DNA from: Fannyhessea vaginae DSM 15829 | GTDB taxonomy: Bacteria; Actinomycetota; Coriobacteriia; Coriobacteriales; Atopobiaceae | DNA length: 64,000 bases | Reading direction: 5' to 3' | NCBI RefSeq assembly: GCF_000159235.2 | Contig: NZ_ACGK02000001.1 | Span: forward strand, 868,001-932,000 | Shown here: one piece after another, positions 1 to 10,411 of the stretch | Position numbering within the stretch: the stretch's first letter is position 1 | Layout of the letters: each line of letters starts with the position of its first letter | Notes under the pieces: generated by a model | Told to the model about the DNA's origin: nothing | What the model saw: only the letters and a program-made list of their open reading frames with translations | The model's database searches: none | Made by a program: the position numbers and the translations under genes

Positions 1-77
1 ATAATATCTGAACATGTGAGTGTCTTTGTTTTACGCGCACCCTGTTCAATTTGTGTGTGAGATGTTACATTATCCAT
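1..77 (-). CDS. Partial gene start at left edge, possibly lepB (signal peptidase I)
   Basis: An ATG at 75-77 on the minus strand opens a frame that stays open to the window edge, giving 25 residues that begin MDNVTSHTQIEQGARKTKTL. The polar, basic start would fit the cytoplasmic head of a signal peptidase I, whose gene often follows rplS in bacteria, but no diagnostic motif is inside the window. The identity is an inference from gene order only. No convincing ribosome binding site is seen. The frame could also be a chance opening. Confidence 0.3.
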   Translation of the reverse strand, partial: MDNVTSHTQIEQGARKTKTLTCSDI

Positions 78-96
78 GATAAGCTTTCATGACGAA

Positions 97-117
97 CCTG
101 GTACCTGGTACCTGGTA
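97..117. repeat. Three perfect 7-bp tandem repeats
   Basis: CCTGGTA is repeated three times without error just upstream of the left-edge open frame. It is a short sequence repeat in a non-coding stretch. Its role, if any, is unknown. Confidence 0.7.
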
Positions 118-180
118 CGCAATACATAAAGGGATAGACAAATTTTCGCGCTCATACCAATATAAAATATAGGCGATAAC

Positions 181-207
181 AAAAAAAGCCACCCGAAGGT
201 GACTTTT
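181..207 (-). terminator. Intrinsic terminator of rplS
   Basis: On the minus strand a 7-bp stem (AGTCACC paired with GGTGGCT) closes a UUCG tetraloop and runs into a T tract. It sits directly after the rplS stop codon. Confidence 0.9.
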
Positions 208-220
208 CATGAGGCTTAGC

Positions 221-562
221 TTAGCGTTTCTCGCGAATGCGTGCTGCTTTTCCAACACGATCACGTAGATAGTAAAGCTTAGAACGATTAACGTCACCAT
301 GACGTACAACCTCAAGCTTTGCAATCTTGGGTGAGTGAAGCGGGAACGTACGCTCAACCCCTACACCAAAGCTCATTTTACGAACAGTAAATGTTTCACG
401 CGCGCCTGCACCGCTCATACGGATAACGTCGCCTTGAAACACCTGTTCACGCTCACGTTCACCCTCTTTAATACGATAGTGAACTTTAACATTGTCGCCA
501 GGAATTACGTGTGGCAAATCTTCACGTATTTGCTGACGCTCAAGTGCTTGAATGTAATCCAT
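221..562 (-). CDS. rplS: 50S ribosomal protein L19
   Basis: This 113-residue protein matches ribosomal protein L19 in length and sequence, with the typical start [15 protein letters not shown], the [18 protein letters not shown] strand and the C-terminal [16 protein letters not shown] segment. L19 sits at the 30S-50S interface of the ribosome. An in-frame ATG 90 bases further upstream adds 30 residues unlike any L19, so the start at 562 is preferred. The gene stands alone with its own UUCG-loop terminator. About 200 bases separate it from the acyltransferase gene upstream, so it probably has its own promoter, although I could not identify a clear one. Confidence 0.97.
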   Translation of the reverse strand: MDYIQALERQQIREDLPHVIPGDNVKVHYRIKEGEREREQVFQGDVIRMSGAGARETFTVRKMSFGVGVERTFPLHSPKIAKLEVVRHGDVNRSKLYYLRDRVGKAARIREKR

Positions 563-764
563 TACACATCCATTCTCTAGAGGTGCCGACACATGTGAAC
601 GACACATAGCTATACATACAAACTGAAATACTACCGCACAATTTGGGTTCAAACACGATAAAACTTAAAAGCTACAGAAACCTTCGCAATATGCACATGT
701 TACCATGATAGACGCGTACGTAAAATGTGTGCATTCTTACACAACACAGTTCGATGAAACACAG

Positions 765-1817
765 TTATCTACGTACTTGTTGTTTTAAGATATAAGGCTT
801 AATACGTTGTTCAACGAACGATATACCTTGTACAGAAATGAATGCAAAAAACAATGAAAGCGCACAGCTTAAAAGAGCAACACCGTACCAAGAAATTCCA
901 ACAAAGAAATGTGCTACCAGTTGCTCGGTAGGAAATCCCCACAAAAAGATACTATATGAATAATCATGCTTCTGGCTGAAGTGCTCAAAAATGGGTTTTG
1001 TTCCCCATCCTCCCCATATGGTAAGGTAAGGAAAGAAAAGTAACATAGCAGCTAAGTCATGACCAAACAAGATGAGAAGAACACACAAAAGACAAGTCGC
1101 TAAACATAAACGGTGATCTAAAGGTACTTTATCTCTGTAAACCCAAATTTGAATACCAATATAAAACTCAAGTAATGCTCTGACAAAACTAAGCATCGTA
1201 TAGGATCCAAACAAATAGTAAAGAAGTGCAATTACCACAACAGCAACGTTGAGAGCACGCATGTATGTGTGCTTAAAATGCGTGAGCTTATAAAGGCCAA
1301 AACAAAAGAGGTAACATATAAACTCTGCGGTAATTGCCCAAAGAGATGCATTTACCACATGGGGATACGGATTGTTCTCAAAGACTCCCGGTAAAGCATG
1401 TATGGGAATAAGACAAATATTCAGCAGATAGCGGTAGGTATCAGCAGATGTAACGTACGCTTCAAAAGAATACGTAGTGACACATAATCCCAGTATAAAA
1501 ACTGAACAAAGCACGCAAAAAATTAACTCGGGGAATATACGCAATAGGCGGTTTTTGAAAAACTTCCTGACAGAAGAATGAGTTTCACAACTTTTTGCAA
1601 TAAGAATCCCACTGATAAGAAAGAAAAACGCAACAGCAATACCACCGATACTTAAACGATTTTGCGTAATAACGTCTAAAGGAGTGCCAAGAGCGCCTGA
1701 TCCTTCACTTACCGTAAAGGAATGCGAAAAAATAACAGAAAATGCAGCTATAAAACGTAAAAAATTAAGATTATTATGCCGTGTAAGCACACGCGTATTA
1801 AAAGGCAGATCTTGCAT
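765..1817 (-). CDS. Acyltransferase 3 family membrane protein
   Basis: A 350-residue polytopic membrane protein. The N-terminal segment NNLNFLRFIAAFSVIFSHSF is the hallmark first helix of the acyltransferase-3 family (OafA/OatA type), including the conserved histidine. About ten hydrophobic segments follow. These enzymes move acetyl or other acyl groups from the cytoplasm onto exopolysaccharide, peptidoglycan or lipid. No SGNH esterase domain is fused at the C-terminus, so it is the short form. The substrate cannot be told from sequence; a cell-surface glycan is likely given the glycan genes nearby. Both flanks hold unrelated genes, so it appears to be a single-gene unit. Confidence 0.85.
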   Translation of the reverse strand: MQDLPFNTRVLTRHNNLNFLRFIAAFSVIFSHSFTVSEGSGALGTPLDVITQNRLSIGGIAVAFFFLISGILIAKSCETHSSVRKFFKNRLLRIFPELIFCVLCSVFILGLCVTTYSFEAYVTSADTYRYLLNICLIPIHALPGVFENNPYPHVVNASLWAITAEFICYLFCFGLYKLTHFKHTYMRALNVAVVVIALLYYLFGSYTMLSFVRALLEFYIGIQIWVYRDKVPLDHRLCLATCLLCVLLILFGHDLAAMLLFFPYLTIWGGWGTKPIFEHFSQKHDYSYSIFLWGFPTEQLVAHFFVGISWYGVALLSCALSLFFAFISVQGISFVEQRIKPYILKQQVRR

Positions 1818-1868
1818 ATATCAGTAATCCATATCTTTATATCGTCCCAGTTAAACTAGAAGGTGGAA

Positions 1869-1907
1869 CAAAAAAAACGGTACAACCTTCATACAAAGAT
1901 TGTACCG
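1869..1907 (-). terminator. Intrinsic terminator of ppdK
   Basis: A perfect 8-bp stem (CGGTACAA at 1878-1885 with TTGTACCG at 1900-1907) is followed on the minus strand by a run of eight or more T. It lies between the ppdK stop and the acyltransferase start. Confidence 0.85.
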
Positions 1908-1995
1908 AATTTACACATCTGCTAACGAATGTGCACAGAATCAAAAGAACTGAACACTTTGCACGGTATAATACGCTCTATGTGAACAACAGCAA

Positions 1996-4761
1996 CTATT
2001 TAACCTGTGCAGGTCCGCCATTAGAATTGATCTTAGCCTGCGCTCCTGCCAAACGAGCAATAGGAACACGATAAGGCGAACAGGATACATAATCTAATCC
2101 AAGGTCATAATACATCTGGATAGATTGAGGATCTCCTCCGGTCTCACCACATACACCACACACGATAGTTGGATTAGCTTGGTGACCACCCTTAACAGCT
2201 ACATCAACCAATTTTGCAACACCTGAATCAAGCGTTTCAAATGGGTTACTCTTCAAGATCTTTTTATTAAGATATTGAGGAATGAATGCAGACTCAACGT
2301 CATCACGTGAGAAACCAAATACCGTTTGAGTAAGGTCGTTGGTACCAAAGCTAAAGAAGTCTGCATATTTACCAATCTCATCTGCTGTTACAGCTGCACG
2401 AGGAAGCTCAATCATACATCCAACAGGAATGTGGAGTTCAACACCTTCTGACTCGGCAACAGCCTCAACAACATCTTCAATTTGGCTGCGTACAAGCTTA
2501 AGCTCTTCAACGGTAGAAATAAGTGGAACCATGATTTCAGGACATGGATTGAATCCTTCTTTTTTAAGACGTGCAGCAGCTCCTGCAATAGCACGAACTT
2601 GCATGTCGTTAAGCTCGGGGTACACAATACCCAAACGGCAACCACGAAGCCCCAGCATAGGGTTAGCTTCTTGGAACGAATCAAGACGAGCAAGATGTGC
2701 ACGCATAGCTTTAAGAGTAGTGTCGTGCTCACCGCGTGCTTCAGCATGTGCAAGCTGTACAGCCACCGCACGTGGATCATCCAAGAACTCGTGCAGAGGT
2801 GGATCAAGCAAACGAACGATAACATTTCTGCCGTCCATAGCTTTAAACATACCAACAAAGTCTTCGGTTTGAACACGAAGGAGCTGACCTAAAGCTTGCT
2901 GCTTTGCGCCATCGGACTCAGCCAAAATAAACGACTGAATAATTTGTTTACGCTCGCCCAAGAACATGTGCTCAGTACGATCCAAACCAATACCATCGGC
3001 TCCAAAATCAACAGAGAGTTGTGCGTCCGCTGGATTGTCGGCATTGGTACGAACACCGAAGATGCGGCCACGAGATGCATCACGGCGGACATCATCTGCC
3101 CACTCAAGAATGGTTTCAAGGTCTCCCGTAAGCTCGGGACGAGTTAGAGGAACCTCTCCGAGAATAATATCACCTGTTGTTCCGTTAATAGAAATGATAT
3201 CGCCCTCATGAAGAACTACACCAGTACCACTAATTTCTACCTGCTTGGCTTTTGCATCAATACGAAGTGCCTCTGCACCACAGACACAAGGTGCGCCCAT
3301 ACCACGTGCAATTACAGCTGCATGCGAAGTTTTTCCACCATGAGAAGTTAAAATACCTTCTGCCGCAACCATACCACGCAGGTCATCTGGAGTAGTTTCC
3401 CAACGTACAAGAATGCAAGGCTTCTCGATATTGTGATAGTGAACCGCAGCATCAGACGAGAATACAACAGCACCTACCGCAGCACCAGGTGAGGCATTCA
3501 TACCTTTAGCAATGACATCAACTTTTGCTTTTGGATCAAATTGTGGGTGAAGCAGTTGGTCAAGTTGCTCGGGCGCAACACGCATAATTGCTTGCTCACG
3601 AGTAATACGTCCCTCATCGACCATTTGAATGGCAACACGAAGCGCAGAAAGGGCGGTACGTTTACCAACACGAGTTTGCAGCATCCAAAGTTTGCCTTGT
3701 TCAATGGTAAACTCGATATCCATCATGTCGGCATAGTGATCTTCCAAGATCTCAAAAACATGGAACAGCTCTTTACCAGCTTCTTTAAGTGCAGGAACTT
3801 TTACCAAATCGGCAATAGGCTCGGTATTACGAATACCTGCAACAACGTCTTCACCTTGTGCATTAATAAGGAAGTCACCGTAGCGCTCGTTGGTACCATC
3901 GGCAGGATTACGCGTAAAAGCAACACCAGTTGCAGATGTTTCACCTTTATTACCAAAGACCATAACCTGCACGTTAACAGCAGTACCAAGATTATCATCG
4001 ATCTTATTTTGCTTACGATAAATGCATGCACGCTCATTCATCCAGCTTCCAAATACAGCTTGCTCAGCAAGACGAAGTTGGAGATATGGATCTTGTGGGA
4101 AGGAAGCTTTGCCATCAGGCGCAACCTCAGGATGAGCTTGAGAGTCAACGTTTTTAGCGAAGATCGACTTAAAAGTCTGTGTAAGATCTTTAAGATCTTC
4201 TGCATTAAGTTCGGTATCTAAGCGAACGCCTTTTTCTTCCTTTTTCTCATTGATAGCCTCTTCAAACAAGTCACCATCAATACCCATAACAACGTTAGAA
4301 AACATCTGAACAAAACGACGGTAAGAATCCCATGCAAAACGTTCGTTATTAGTTTGCTTAATTAAACCTTGAACAGAAACATCGTTAAGACCAAGGTTCA
4401 AAACAGTATCCATCATACCAGGCATCGAAAAAGGAGCACCTGAACGTACTGAGACAAGCAGTGGATCTTGTGGATCGCCAAGTTTTTTACCCATGCGACG
4501 TTCAAGATCTTTACGAGCAACATCGATCTCATCCAAAACACCTGCTGGCCAGGTATTGTTATGTGTAGCATACGCAACACATGTTTGGCAGGTAATAGAA
4601 AATCCAGGAGGAACAGGAAGACCAATATTTGCCATCTCGGCAAGATTGGCACCTTTACCACCGGTTATCCATTTTGCTTCATTAACAGAAGCACCGGCAA
4701 CTTCGGTAACGTTATTACCGTTTTCGTCATTACCAAAACGGTATACGTGTTTTTCAGCCAT
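1996..4761 (-). CDS. ppdK: Pyruvate, phosphate dikinase
   Basis: A 921-residue enzyme that reversibly converts pyruvate, ATP and phosphate to phosphoenolpyruvate, AMP and diphosphate in the cytoplasm. The N-terminal ATP-grasp domain is seen from TGGKGANLAEMANIGLPVPPGF. The swivelling phosphohistidine domain carries the HGGKTSHAAVIARGMGAPCV motif near residue 460, and the C-terminal PEP/pyruvate TIM barrel carries GLDRTEHMF and CGVCGETGGD. The ATG at 4761 has a good GAGGGG site eight bases upstream, whereas the longer in-frame start at 4794 does not. In anaerobes that lack pyruvate kinase control it often serves glycolysis or gluconeogenesis. It is a single-gene unit with its own terminator. 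Confidence 0.97.
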   Translation of the reverse strand: MAEKHVYRFGNDENGNNVTEVAGASVNEAKWITGGKGANLAEMANIGLPVPPGFSITCQTCVAYATHNNTWPAGVLDEIDVARKDLERRMGKKLGDPQDPLLVSVRSGAPFSMPGMMDTVLNLGLNDVSVQGLIKQTNNERFAWDSYRRFVQMFSNVVMGIDGDLFEEAINEKKEEKGVRLDTELNAEDLKDLTQTFKSIFAKNVDSQAHPEVAPDGKASFPQDPYLQLRLAEQAVFGSWMNERACIYRKQNKIDDNLGTAVNVQVMVFGNKGETSATGVAFTRNPADGTNERYGDFLINAQGEDVVAGIRNTEPIADLVKVPALKEAGKELFHVFEILEDHYADMMDIEFTIEQGKLWMLQTRVGKRTALSALRVAIQMVDEGRITREQAIMRVAPEQLDQLLHPQFDPKAKVDVIAKGMNASPGAAVGAVVFSSDAAVHYHNIEKPCILVRWETTPDDLRGMVAAEGILTSHGGKTSHAAVIARGMGAPCVCGAEALRIDAKAKQVEISGTGVVLHEGDIISINGTTGDIILGEVPLTRPELTGDLETILEWADDVRRDASRGRIFGVRTNADNPADAQLSVDFGADGIGLDRTEHMFLGERKQIIQSFILAESDGAKQQALGQLLRVQTEDFVGMFKAMDGRNVIVRLLDPPLHEFLDDPRAVAVQLAHAEARGEHDTTLKAMRAHLARLDSFQEANPMLGLRGCRLGIVYPELNDMQVRAIAGAAARLKKEGFNPCPEIMVPLISTVEELKLVRSQIEDVVEAVAESEGVELHIPVGCMIELPRAAVTADEIGKYADFFSFGTNDLTQTVFGFSRDDVESAFIPQYLNKKILKSNPFETLDSGVAKLVDVAVKGGHQANPTIVCGVCGETGGDPQSIQMYYDLGLDYVSCSPYRVPIARLAGAQAKINSNGGPAQVK

Positions 4762-5074
4762 AAAACACCCCTCATTTCGCCTGTTCTTACACATCGTTAT
4801 TTGACGTGTTTCTTCCTAACCTTTATACGTTTATGTGCTGATATATAATCTGCACGAGCATATAAACTGTTTATGTAACAAAGTTCATTGTACTTATTAC
4901 ACAACAAAGACCTTTGTCTGTTCGACAAGTGGAGTATTTTTTTCTGTAAATAAATCTATGAATACAAAATGTATAAATTACGCTATACTAAGAAGTGATT
5001 TCGCAATTTTTCCCTTAAAAATCCTTGCACAACATGCATATGTGCTTTTACGTAGGTCTAATAACCTCTAAATT
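4762..5074. other. Intergenic region upstream of ppdK
   Basis: This AT-rich stretch of about 310 bases holds the ppdK leader and the end of murJ. I see a near-palindrome (next entry) but no confident promoter boxes and no gene. The open frames on the plus strand here have no ribosome binding site and no recognisable protein. Confidence 0.5.
4835..4855. promoter_or_regulatory. Possible operator upstream of ppdK
   Basis: A 21-bp imperfect palindrome has arms GTGCTGAT and ATCTGCAC (one mismatch) around an AT-rich centre. It lies 74 bases upstream of the ppdK start. A regulator site is plausible but unproven. Confidence 0.3.
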
Positions 5075-6703
5075 TTACAGCTGTTTTTTATGAACAAGTG
5101 AGCGAATAAAATCAATCTCGGGCATATGAAACACCCAAGCAAACCCAAATGTAACTACAAGTGCAGGTATACCAGACAGTATGAGTACACCAAGCACTAA
5201 CGCTAAACTAACAGTCGAGCGTGAGTCATATAACAAAGCACCATAACCACTCAACCAAAAAATAATTCCTCCAACCACAGCGCCCGCAAGACCACACATG
5301 AGCGAACGCACACAGGATAGAATAAATGACAAAAGTGAAAGTTCATGCAGTCTTGCAAAAAGCATAATGAAGGTAAGGATATCCACAACTACAAACATCA
5401 CTGAGCTTGATAGAGCAACCATGCACAGTCCAAAAAGCGGCGTAAGGTATATGCAAAATGCTACCTGAATAAGTGATGCTACAAGAGTAGAAAATGCGTA
5501 ATATTTCATGGTGCGAAGAGATGAGCAAATTTTTTGCAAATACATACATACACCGTACGCAGGTAAACTAACCGCTAATCCTGCCAAATATAAAGCGGTA
5601 TCTTGTAGTTGTTGCGGATTAAATTTTCCTGCAGCCATAAGGTGGACAAGGGGTAATGCATACATAATAAGAAACAAAGAAAACGGTATCATTAAAAACA
5701 AGATTTTTTGCGTGCCCGTTTGTATACCTGCGCAATATGACCTCATATCATGTTTTGCAATATCATATGAGAGCTCGGTAAACATAGCTGTAGTTATAGG
5801 TACTGCAAGAATTGCATAGGGCAGGGTATACCAAAGACGTGCATAAAATGCTATGGATGCACCCTCGGCGCACACTGAAAGAGCTGAGCTTGTTTGCACG
5901 GATACCGTTACAAATGATCCAACCATAACAACTAAAGACGGAATGCCTATGGAAAGCGTATCTTTAAGTGCAGGATCTTTAAGATCAACGTGAAAACGCA
6001 AACGAATACCTTGCTTAATAAGAGAAGGAATTTGAAGCACAACTTGAATTAAAACACCAAGTGGATTACCAAGGGCTAATATAATAAGCGCTGCTACAGG
6101 GTATGAATTTACCAAAAATGCATAGGCTAAAAACGATGCAATCGTTACAAAGTTATTGAAAATAGGCGCCGCACTACTCCAAAAATAGTCACGTTCGGCG
6201 TTAAGAATACCTGAAAAAATAGAGCTCAATGCATAAAGCAATACTTCGATAACAAAGAACTTAAAGAAATATACAGCTAAAGCTGTATCAAAATCGCTTC
6301 GTGCTGAAAATGACTGAGTATAAACTACCTGCCCTGCAAAAATAAAACCAATGACGGTAACCGCCGCCATAAGAATAGCAACTATAGATGTTAAATTAGA
6401 AGCATATTCACTGGCATGGTGTATCCCCGATTTCTTTTTAACGCTTAAATATACGGGAAGAAAAGCAGTTACGAGCATTCCGCCAATTACCAATTCATAA
6501 AGCTGATTGGGCAAATTGTTAGCTACAGAATAGCAACTTGCAATAACAGTAGCACCTAGTGCATATGCCTGAGCCCAAGTTCTAATAAAACCTGTTATTC
6601 TACTTATAATAACGAGCACGCTGATGAGCGCCGCGCTTTTCCCAAGTTGCTGCTCTCGGTTTTGGGAGCTTACATCAGAAGAAGACTGCTTGTATGTTTC
6701 CAT
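5075..6703 (-). CDS. murJ: Lipid II flippase MurJ (MviN family)
   Basis: A 542-residue multi-spanning membrane protein of the MurJ branch of the MOP superfamily. The opening AALISVLVIISRITGFIRTW and the NLPNQLYELVIGGMLVTAFLPVYL segment are typical MurJ, which flips the peptidoglycan precursor lipid II across the membrane. About 14 hydrophobic segments are visible. The start has an AAAGG site five bases upstream. Actinobacterial MurJ proteins often carry a long C-terminal kinase-like part; this one ends shortly after the last membrane helix. Confidence 0.95.
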   Translation of the reverse strand: METYKQSSSDVSSQNREQQLGKSAALISVLVIISRITGFIRTWAQAYALGATVIASCYSVANNLPNQLYELVIGGMLVTAFLPVYLSVKKKSGIHHASEYASNLTSIVAILMAAVTVIGFIFAGQVVYTQSFSARSDFDTALAVYFFKFFVIEVLLYALSSIFSGILNAERDYFWSSAAPIFNNFVTIASFLAYAFLVNSYPVAALIILALGNPLGVLIQVVLQIPSLIKQGIRLRFHVDLKDPALKDTLSIGIPSLVVMVGSFVTVSVQTSSALSVCAEGASIAFYARLWYTLPYAILAVPITTAMFTELSYDIAKHDMRSYCAGIQTGTQKILFLMIPFSLFLIMYALPLVHLMAAGKFNPQQLQDTALYLAGLAVSLPAYGVCMYLQKICSSLRTMKYYAFSTLVASLIQVAFCIYLTPLFGLCMVALSSSVMFVVVDILTFIMLFARLHELSLLSFILSCVRSLMCGLAGAVVGGIIFWLSGYGALLYDSRSTVSLALVLGVLILSGIPALVVTFGFAWVFHMPEIDFIRSLVHKKQL

Positions 6704-6793
6704 ATAAACCTTTCAAACATATAAACCTTATAACATCAGTATCTAAAACATAAAGATCTATATGCACAAATAATCAAAATGCATCTGTCATGC

Positions 6794-7312
6794 TTATGCT
6801 TTTAACGCATCGTGACAAATATCTTCAAAATGGAACTGAAAATGCGTTTGTAAATCACGTGGATTAAGTTTAAGCGTAATACCACGTTTGCCGCCAGAAA
6901 TCGTAATAAGATCAAACAATAATGCTGTTTCATCGATAATGGTATAAAATTCTTTTTTCATGCCAATAGGGCTACATCCACCGCGAATATAACCTGTAAG
7001 AGCTTCTAGATCTTTGACATGCACCATTGACAGAGATTTTTCTTGCGAAACTTTTGCAGCCTTCTTAAGATCAAGCTCTGCATTGACGGGAATACAGCAT
7101 ACAACATAGGAAGAGCCGCCATGAGTAGTAACCAACGTTTTGAAGGACGCGTCAACTTCGTTGCCTAATGATTGAGCAATACGCACGCCAACACCTGTTG
7201 AGGTATCTTCGTTGTGTGCATCATAGGTTTGAACGGTGTAACTCACGCCTTTTGTATCAAGTTCACGCATGGCATTTGTTTTTTGCACACGCGGCTGTTT
7301 TGTATGCTTCAT
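6794..7312 (-). CDS. ybaK: Cys-tRNA(Pro)/aminoacyl-tRNA deacylase, YbaK/EbsC family
   Basis: A 172-residue protein of the YbaK family, which removes wrongly attached amino acids from tRNA in trans. Visible family features are VSYTVQTYDAHNEDTS near the N-terminus, the catalytic-lysine region FKTLVTTHGGSSYVVCCIPV, and GYIRGGCSPIGMKKEFYTIID towards the end. The first 14 residues are basic and unlike the family, so the internal ATG at 7270 is an alternative start. It lies between uvrA and murJ on the same strand with a gap of about 90-120 bases on each side. Confidence 0.9.
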   Translation of the reverse strand: MKHTKQPRVQKTNAMRELDTKGVSYTVQTYDAHNEDTSTGVGVRIAQSLGNEVDASFKTLVTTHGGSSYVVCCIPVNAELDLKKAAKVSQEKSLSMVHVKDLEALTGYIRGGCSPIGMKKEFYTIIDETALLFDLITISGGKRGITLKLNPRDLQTHFQFHFEDICHDALKA

Positions 7313-7431
7313 CCAACGTCTTTCTATCTAACAAGAAACAGAAAAATCCATATGCAATTCCTACAATTCAGATTTCATTATAATACGCGAATACGTTCTT
7401 CATCTCATTTGCGAAAGTATCGCGTAAGAAA

Positions 7432-10323
7432 TTATGCTTGGGCAGGTAAAACTCTTTTTAGATAGAGTCCTGTATAACTTTTATCACAGGCCGCAAGCTC
7501 TTCGGGCGTACCTGTTGCGATAACGTTACCACCACGCGCTCCTCCTAAAGGACCTAAGTCGATAAGATAATCAGCAACTTTGATAACATCTAAATTGTGC
7601 TCGATAATAACCACGGTATTGCCAGCATCTACCAATTTTTGCAGTACCTCAATAAGCATGCGCACATCCTCAAAATGCAAACCCGTTGTAGGTTCGTCCA
7701 AAATATAAAACGTTTTTCCCGTTTGCTGACGGTGTAATTCGCGAGACAGCTTAACACGCTGCGCTTCCCCACCAGAAAGCGTTGTTGCACTTTGACCTAA
7801 GTGAATATAGCCCAAACCAACATCATAGAGTGTTTGCAGTTTCCGCGAAATCTTGGGAATTGACGCAAAAAAGGCAAGAGCTTCGTGAACAGTCATGTCT
7901 AACACATCGCTTATAGATTTTCCTTTATAGCAAATCTCAAGCGTTTCGCGATTATAGCGCCTGCCATGGCAAACTTCACAAGGAACATAAACATCGGGTA
8001 AAAAGTTCATCTCAATTTTGAGTTGTCCGTCACCTTTGCATGCCTCGCACCTTCCGCCTGAAACGTTAAACGAAAACCGTCCAGCACTATAACCACGCGC
8101 ACGACTATCGGGAAGAGAAGCAAACAGGGCGCGCAAATCGTCCCATAGTCCAATATAGGTAGCAGGATTAGAACGAGGGGTTCGACCAATAGGCGACTGA
8201 TCTATATTGATAACTTTATCTATATAGGATTTATGCAGGCTATCATAGAGGCCCGAAAAACTTTTATACGCCCCTATACGCTGTTTTGAATGGTTGATTT
8301 CATGCGCTAAAAGCGGTGCTAAGGTATCTGTAACCAAAGAAGATTTGCCTGAACCCGAAACACCCGTTACAACGGTAAATGTTCCATACGGTATTGACAC
8401 CTCTATGTTTTGTAAGTTATTTTCGGCAGCACCTGAAAGCGTAAACGCATGGCCTGTACCTGTTCGGCGCAGGCGTGGTACAGCAATTTTTCGTCGACCC
8501 ACAAGATAGTCTGCCGTCAGCGAATGCTTTGCACGCATAATTTGTGAGGGCGTACCCTGAGCAATTACGTCTCCGCCCAACTCGCCTGCACCTGGTCCCA
8601 TATCAATTACATAATCGGCAGCACGAATAGTATCTTCATCATGCTCAACCACAATTACGGTATTACCCTGATCGCGAAGCTGTTTAAGCGTAGTGATAAG
8701 ACGATCGTTGTCTTTTTGATGAAGACCAATTGAAGGCTCATCCAAAATATAAAGCACGCCTGTTAATCCCGATCCAATTTGCGTTGCAAGGCGAATACGT
8801 TGCGCTTCCCCACCAGAAAGAGTAGACGCACTTCGTGCAAGCGTAAGGTAATCCAAGCCAACATGTACCATAAATTCAAGTCGTGTACGAATTTCTTTAA
8901 GAAGCGGACGGGCAATCGCAGAAAGTCGCTCGTCAAAATGAAGCGACTGCACAAAGGACAGAGCCTCAGCACATGAAAGGTCACAAAGTTGCTGGATATT
9001 TTTATCACCAACAGTAACCGCCAAGTATTCGGGCTTAAGACGAGCACCTTTACACGTTGTGCAGGGAACTTCTTTAATAAATTTTGCAAAATGCTGCTTC
9101 ATAGTTTCAGAGGTAGTTTCTTGATACTTATCAAAAAGCACATCACAAATACCTGGAAAAGTTGTTTTCCACTCGTTAATGCGACCATCTTTTGTGTGAT
9201 ATCTAACAGGAATTTCCTGTGATCCTAACCCATAGAGCAACGCATGCTGACACGAATCTGACAAGTCTTTATACGGAGTTGCGGATGAGGCACCCATAAA
9301 ATTACAAACAGCATCGAGGATCTGAGAATAATAATTTGAGCGCGCAAGAACACCACCAAAAACGCCTTCTGCAACCGATAACCGTGGATCTTCGATAATT
9401 GCATCAACATCAATGGATCGCTTACTTCCAAGCCCATCACAATCTGGACATGCACCATAAGGAGCATTAAATGAAAAATCTCGTGGTTGGAGCTCATCTA
9501 TAGAGTGTCCATGAACAGGACAAGCCAGAGCTAATGAAAATTGCGCCTCAAATGCACTCTCATTCTTTGTCGTATCTGCATGTTGACCCGTCTGCTCACG
9601 CGCTTCTAAGACATAAAAAATAACGCGACCAGCGGATAACTTGGTAGCATTCTCACATGCTTCAGCAATACGAACCCGACTCGTTGTGCGTAAAACCAAA
9701 CGATCAACCACAACGTCTATAGTGTGTTTTACCTGCTTCTTTAAGGAAATATCGTCGTCAAGCAGCATAAAAGTGCCGTCAATACGAACACGAGAAAAAC
9801 CCTCGCGCCTTAAATCATCTAACAACTTAGTAAACTGTCCTTTTTTACCTATAACAACAGGTGAAAGGACATATGCACGTCGGTTAGGTGCTTGTTCAAG
9901 AATGCGGTCGATAACTTCGTCAACGGTTTGTTTTTTTATCACGCACCCACACTCAGGACAATGTGCACAACCAAGTCGCGCATATAACAGACGTATATAA
10001 TCATAAATTTCGGTAACAGTTCCAACGGTAGAACGAGGATTATGACCGGTTGTCTTTTGATCTATACAAATTGCCGGAGAAAGGCCTTCGATAGAATCTA
10101 GATCGGGTTTATTCATACGACCTAAAAACATGCGCGCATAGCTCGACAAAGACTCAACATAACGCCGTTGGCCTTCCGCATAAATGGTGTCAAATGCAAG
10201 ACTTGATTTTCCTGAACCTGACAGTCCCGTGATAACAACCAATTTATTGCGAGGGATGGTGAGTGAAATATTTTTTAGATTGTGTTCACGCGCGCCCTTA
10301 ATCGAAATTACCCTGTCACTCAT
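7432..10323 (-). CDS. uvrA: Excinuclease ABC subunit A
   Basis: A 963-residue DNA damage sensor of nucleotide excision repair. It has two ABC ATPase halves, with Walker A motifs GLSGSGKSS near residue 35 and GVSGSGKSS near residue 640, two LSGGEAQR signatures, and zinc-binding cysteine clusters (CAHCPECGC in the first half, CEACKGDGQ and [10 protein letters not shown] in the second). ATG at 10323 has GGGAG seven bases upstream; a TTG one codon earlier is less likely. Its partner uvrB lies elsewhere in the window (31074-33302), so the two are not in one operon. Confidence 0.98.
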   Translation of the reverse strand: MSDRVISIKGAREHNLKNISLTIPRNKLVVITGLSGSGKSSLAFDTIYAEGQRRYVESLSSYARMFLGRMNKPDLDSIEGLSPAICIDQKTTGHNPRSTVGTVTEIYDYIRLLYARLGCAHCPECGCVIKKQTVDEVIDRILEQAPNRRAYVLSPVVIGKKGQFTKLLDDLRREGFSRVRIDGTFMLLDDDISLKKQVKHTIDVVVDRLVLRTTSRVRIAEACENATKLSAGRVIFYVLEAREQTGQHADTTKNESAFEAQFSLALACPVHGHSIDELQPRDFSFNAPYGACPDCDGLGSKRSIDVDAIIEDPRLSVAEGVFGGVLARSNYYSQILDAVCNFMGASSATPYKDLSDSCQHALLYGLGSQEIPVRYHTKDGRINEWKTTFPGICDVLFDKYQETTSETMKQHFAKFIKEVPCTTCKGARLKPEYLAVTVGDKNIQQLCDLSCAEALSFVQSLHFDERLSAIARPLLKEIRTRLEFMVHVGLDYLTLARSASTLSGGEAQRIRLATQIGSGLTGVLYILDEPSIGLHQKDNDRLITTLKQLRDQGNTVIVVEHDEDTIRAADYVIDMGPGAGELGGDVIAQGTPSQIMRAKHSLTADYLVGRRKIAVPRLRRTGTGHAFTLSGAAENNLQNIEVSIPYGTFTVVTGVSGSGKSSLVTDTLAPLLAHEINHSKQRIGAYKSFSGLYDSLHKSYIDKVINIDQSPIGRTPRSNPATYIGLWDDLRALFASLPDSRARGYSAGRFSFNVSGGRCEACKGDGQLKIEMNFLPDVYVPCEVCHGRRYNRETLEICYKGKSISDVLDMTVHEALAFFASIPKISRKLQTLYDVGLGYIHLGQSATTLSGGEAQRVKLSRELHRQQTGKTFYILDEPTTGLHFEDVRMLIEVLQKLVDAGNTVVIIEHNLDVIKVADYLIDLGPLGGARGGNVIATGTPEELAACDKSYTGLYLKRVLPAQA

Positions 10324-10411
10324 CAATATGCTCCCATGTTAAGCTGACTACCAAAATTCTATCTCAAAATTAATCTTAATGATATCAAGGATACCCATGT
10401 TTTGGCGCGGC

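Noticed and set aside
563..652. Longer start for rplS adding 30 residues
   Set aside because: The extra residues are unlike any L19 protein, and the protein has full family length from 562.
2339..2872. Long open frame opposite ppdK
   Set aside because: It is a shadow of the strongly coding ppdK frame.
4835..5071. 78-codon open frame on plus upstream of ppdK
   Set aside because: No ribosome site, no recognisable protein, AT-rich intergenic composition.
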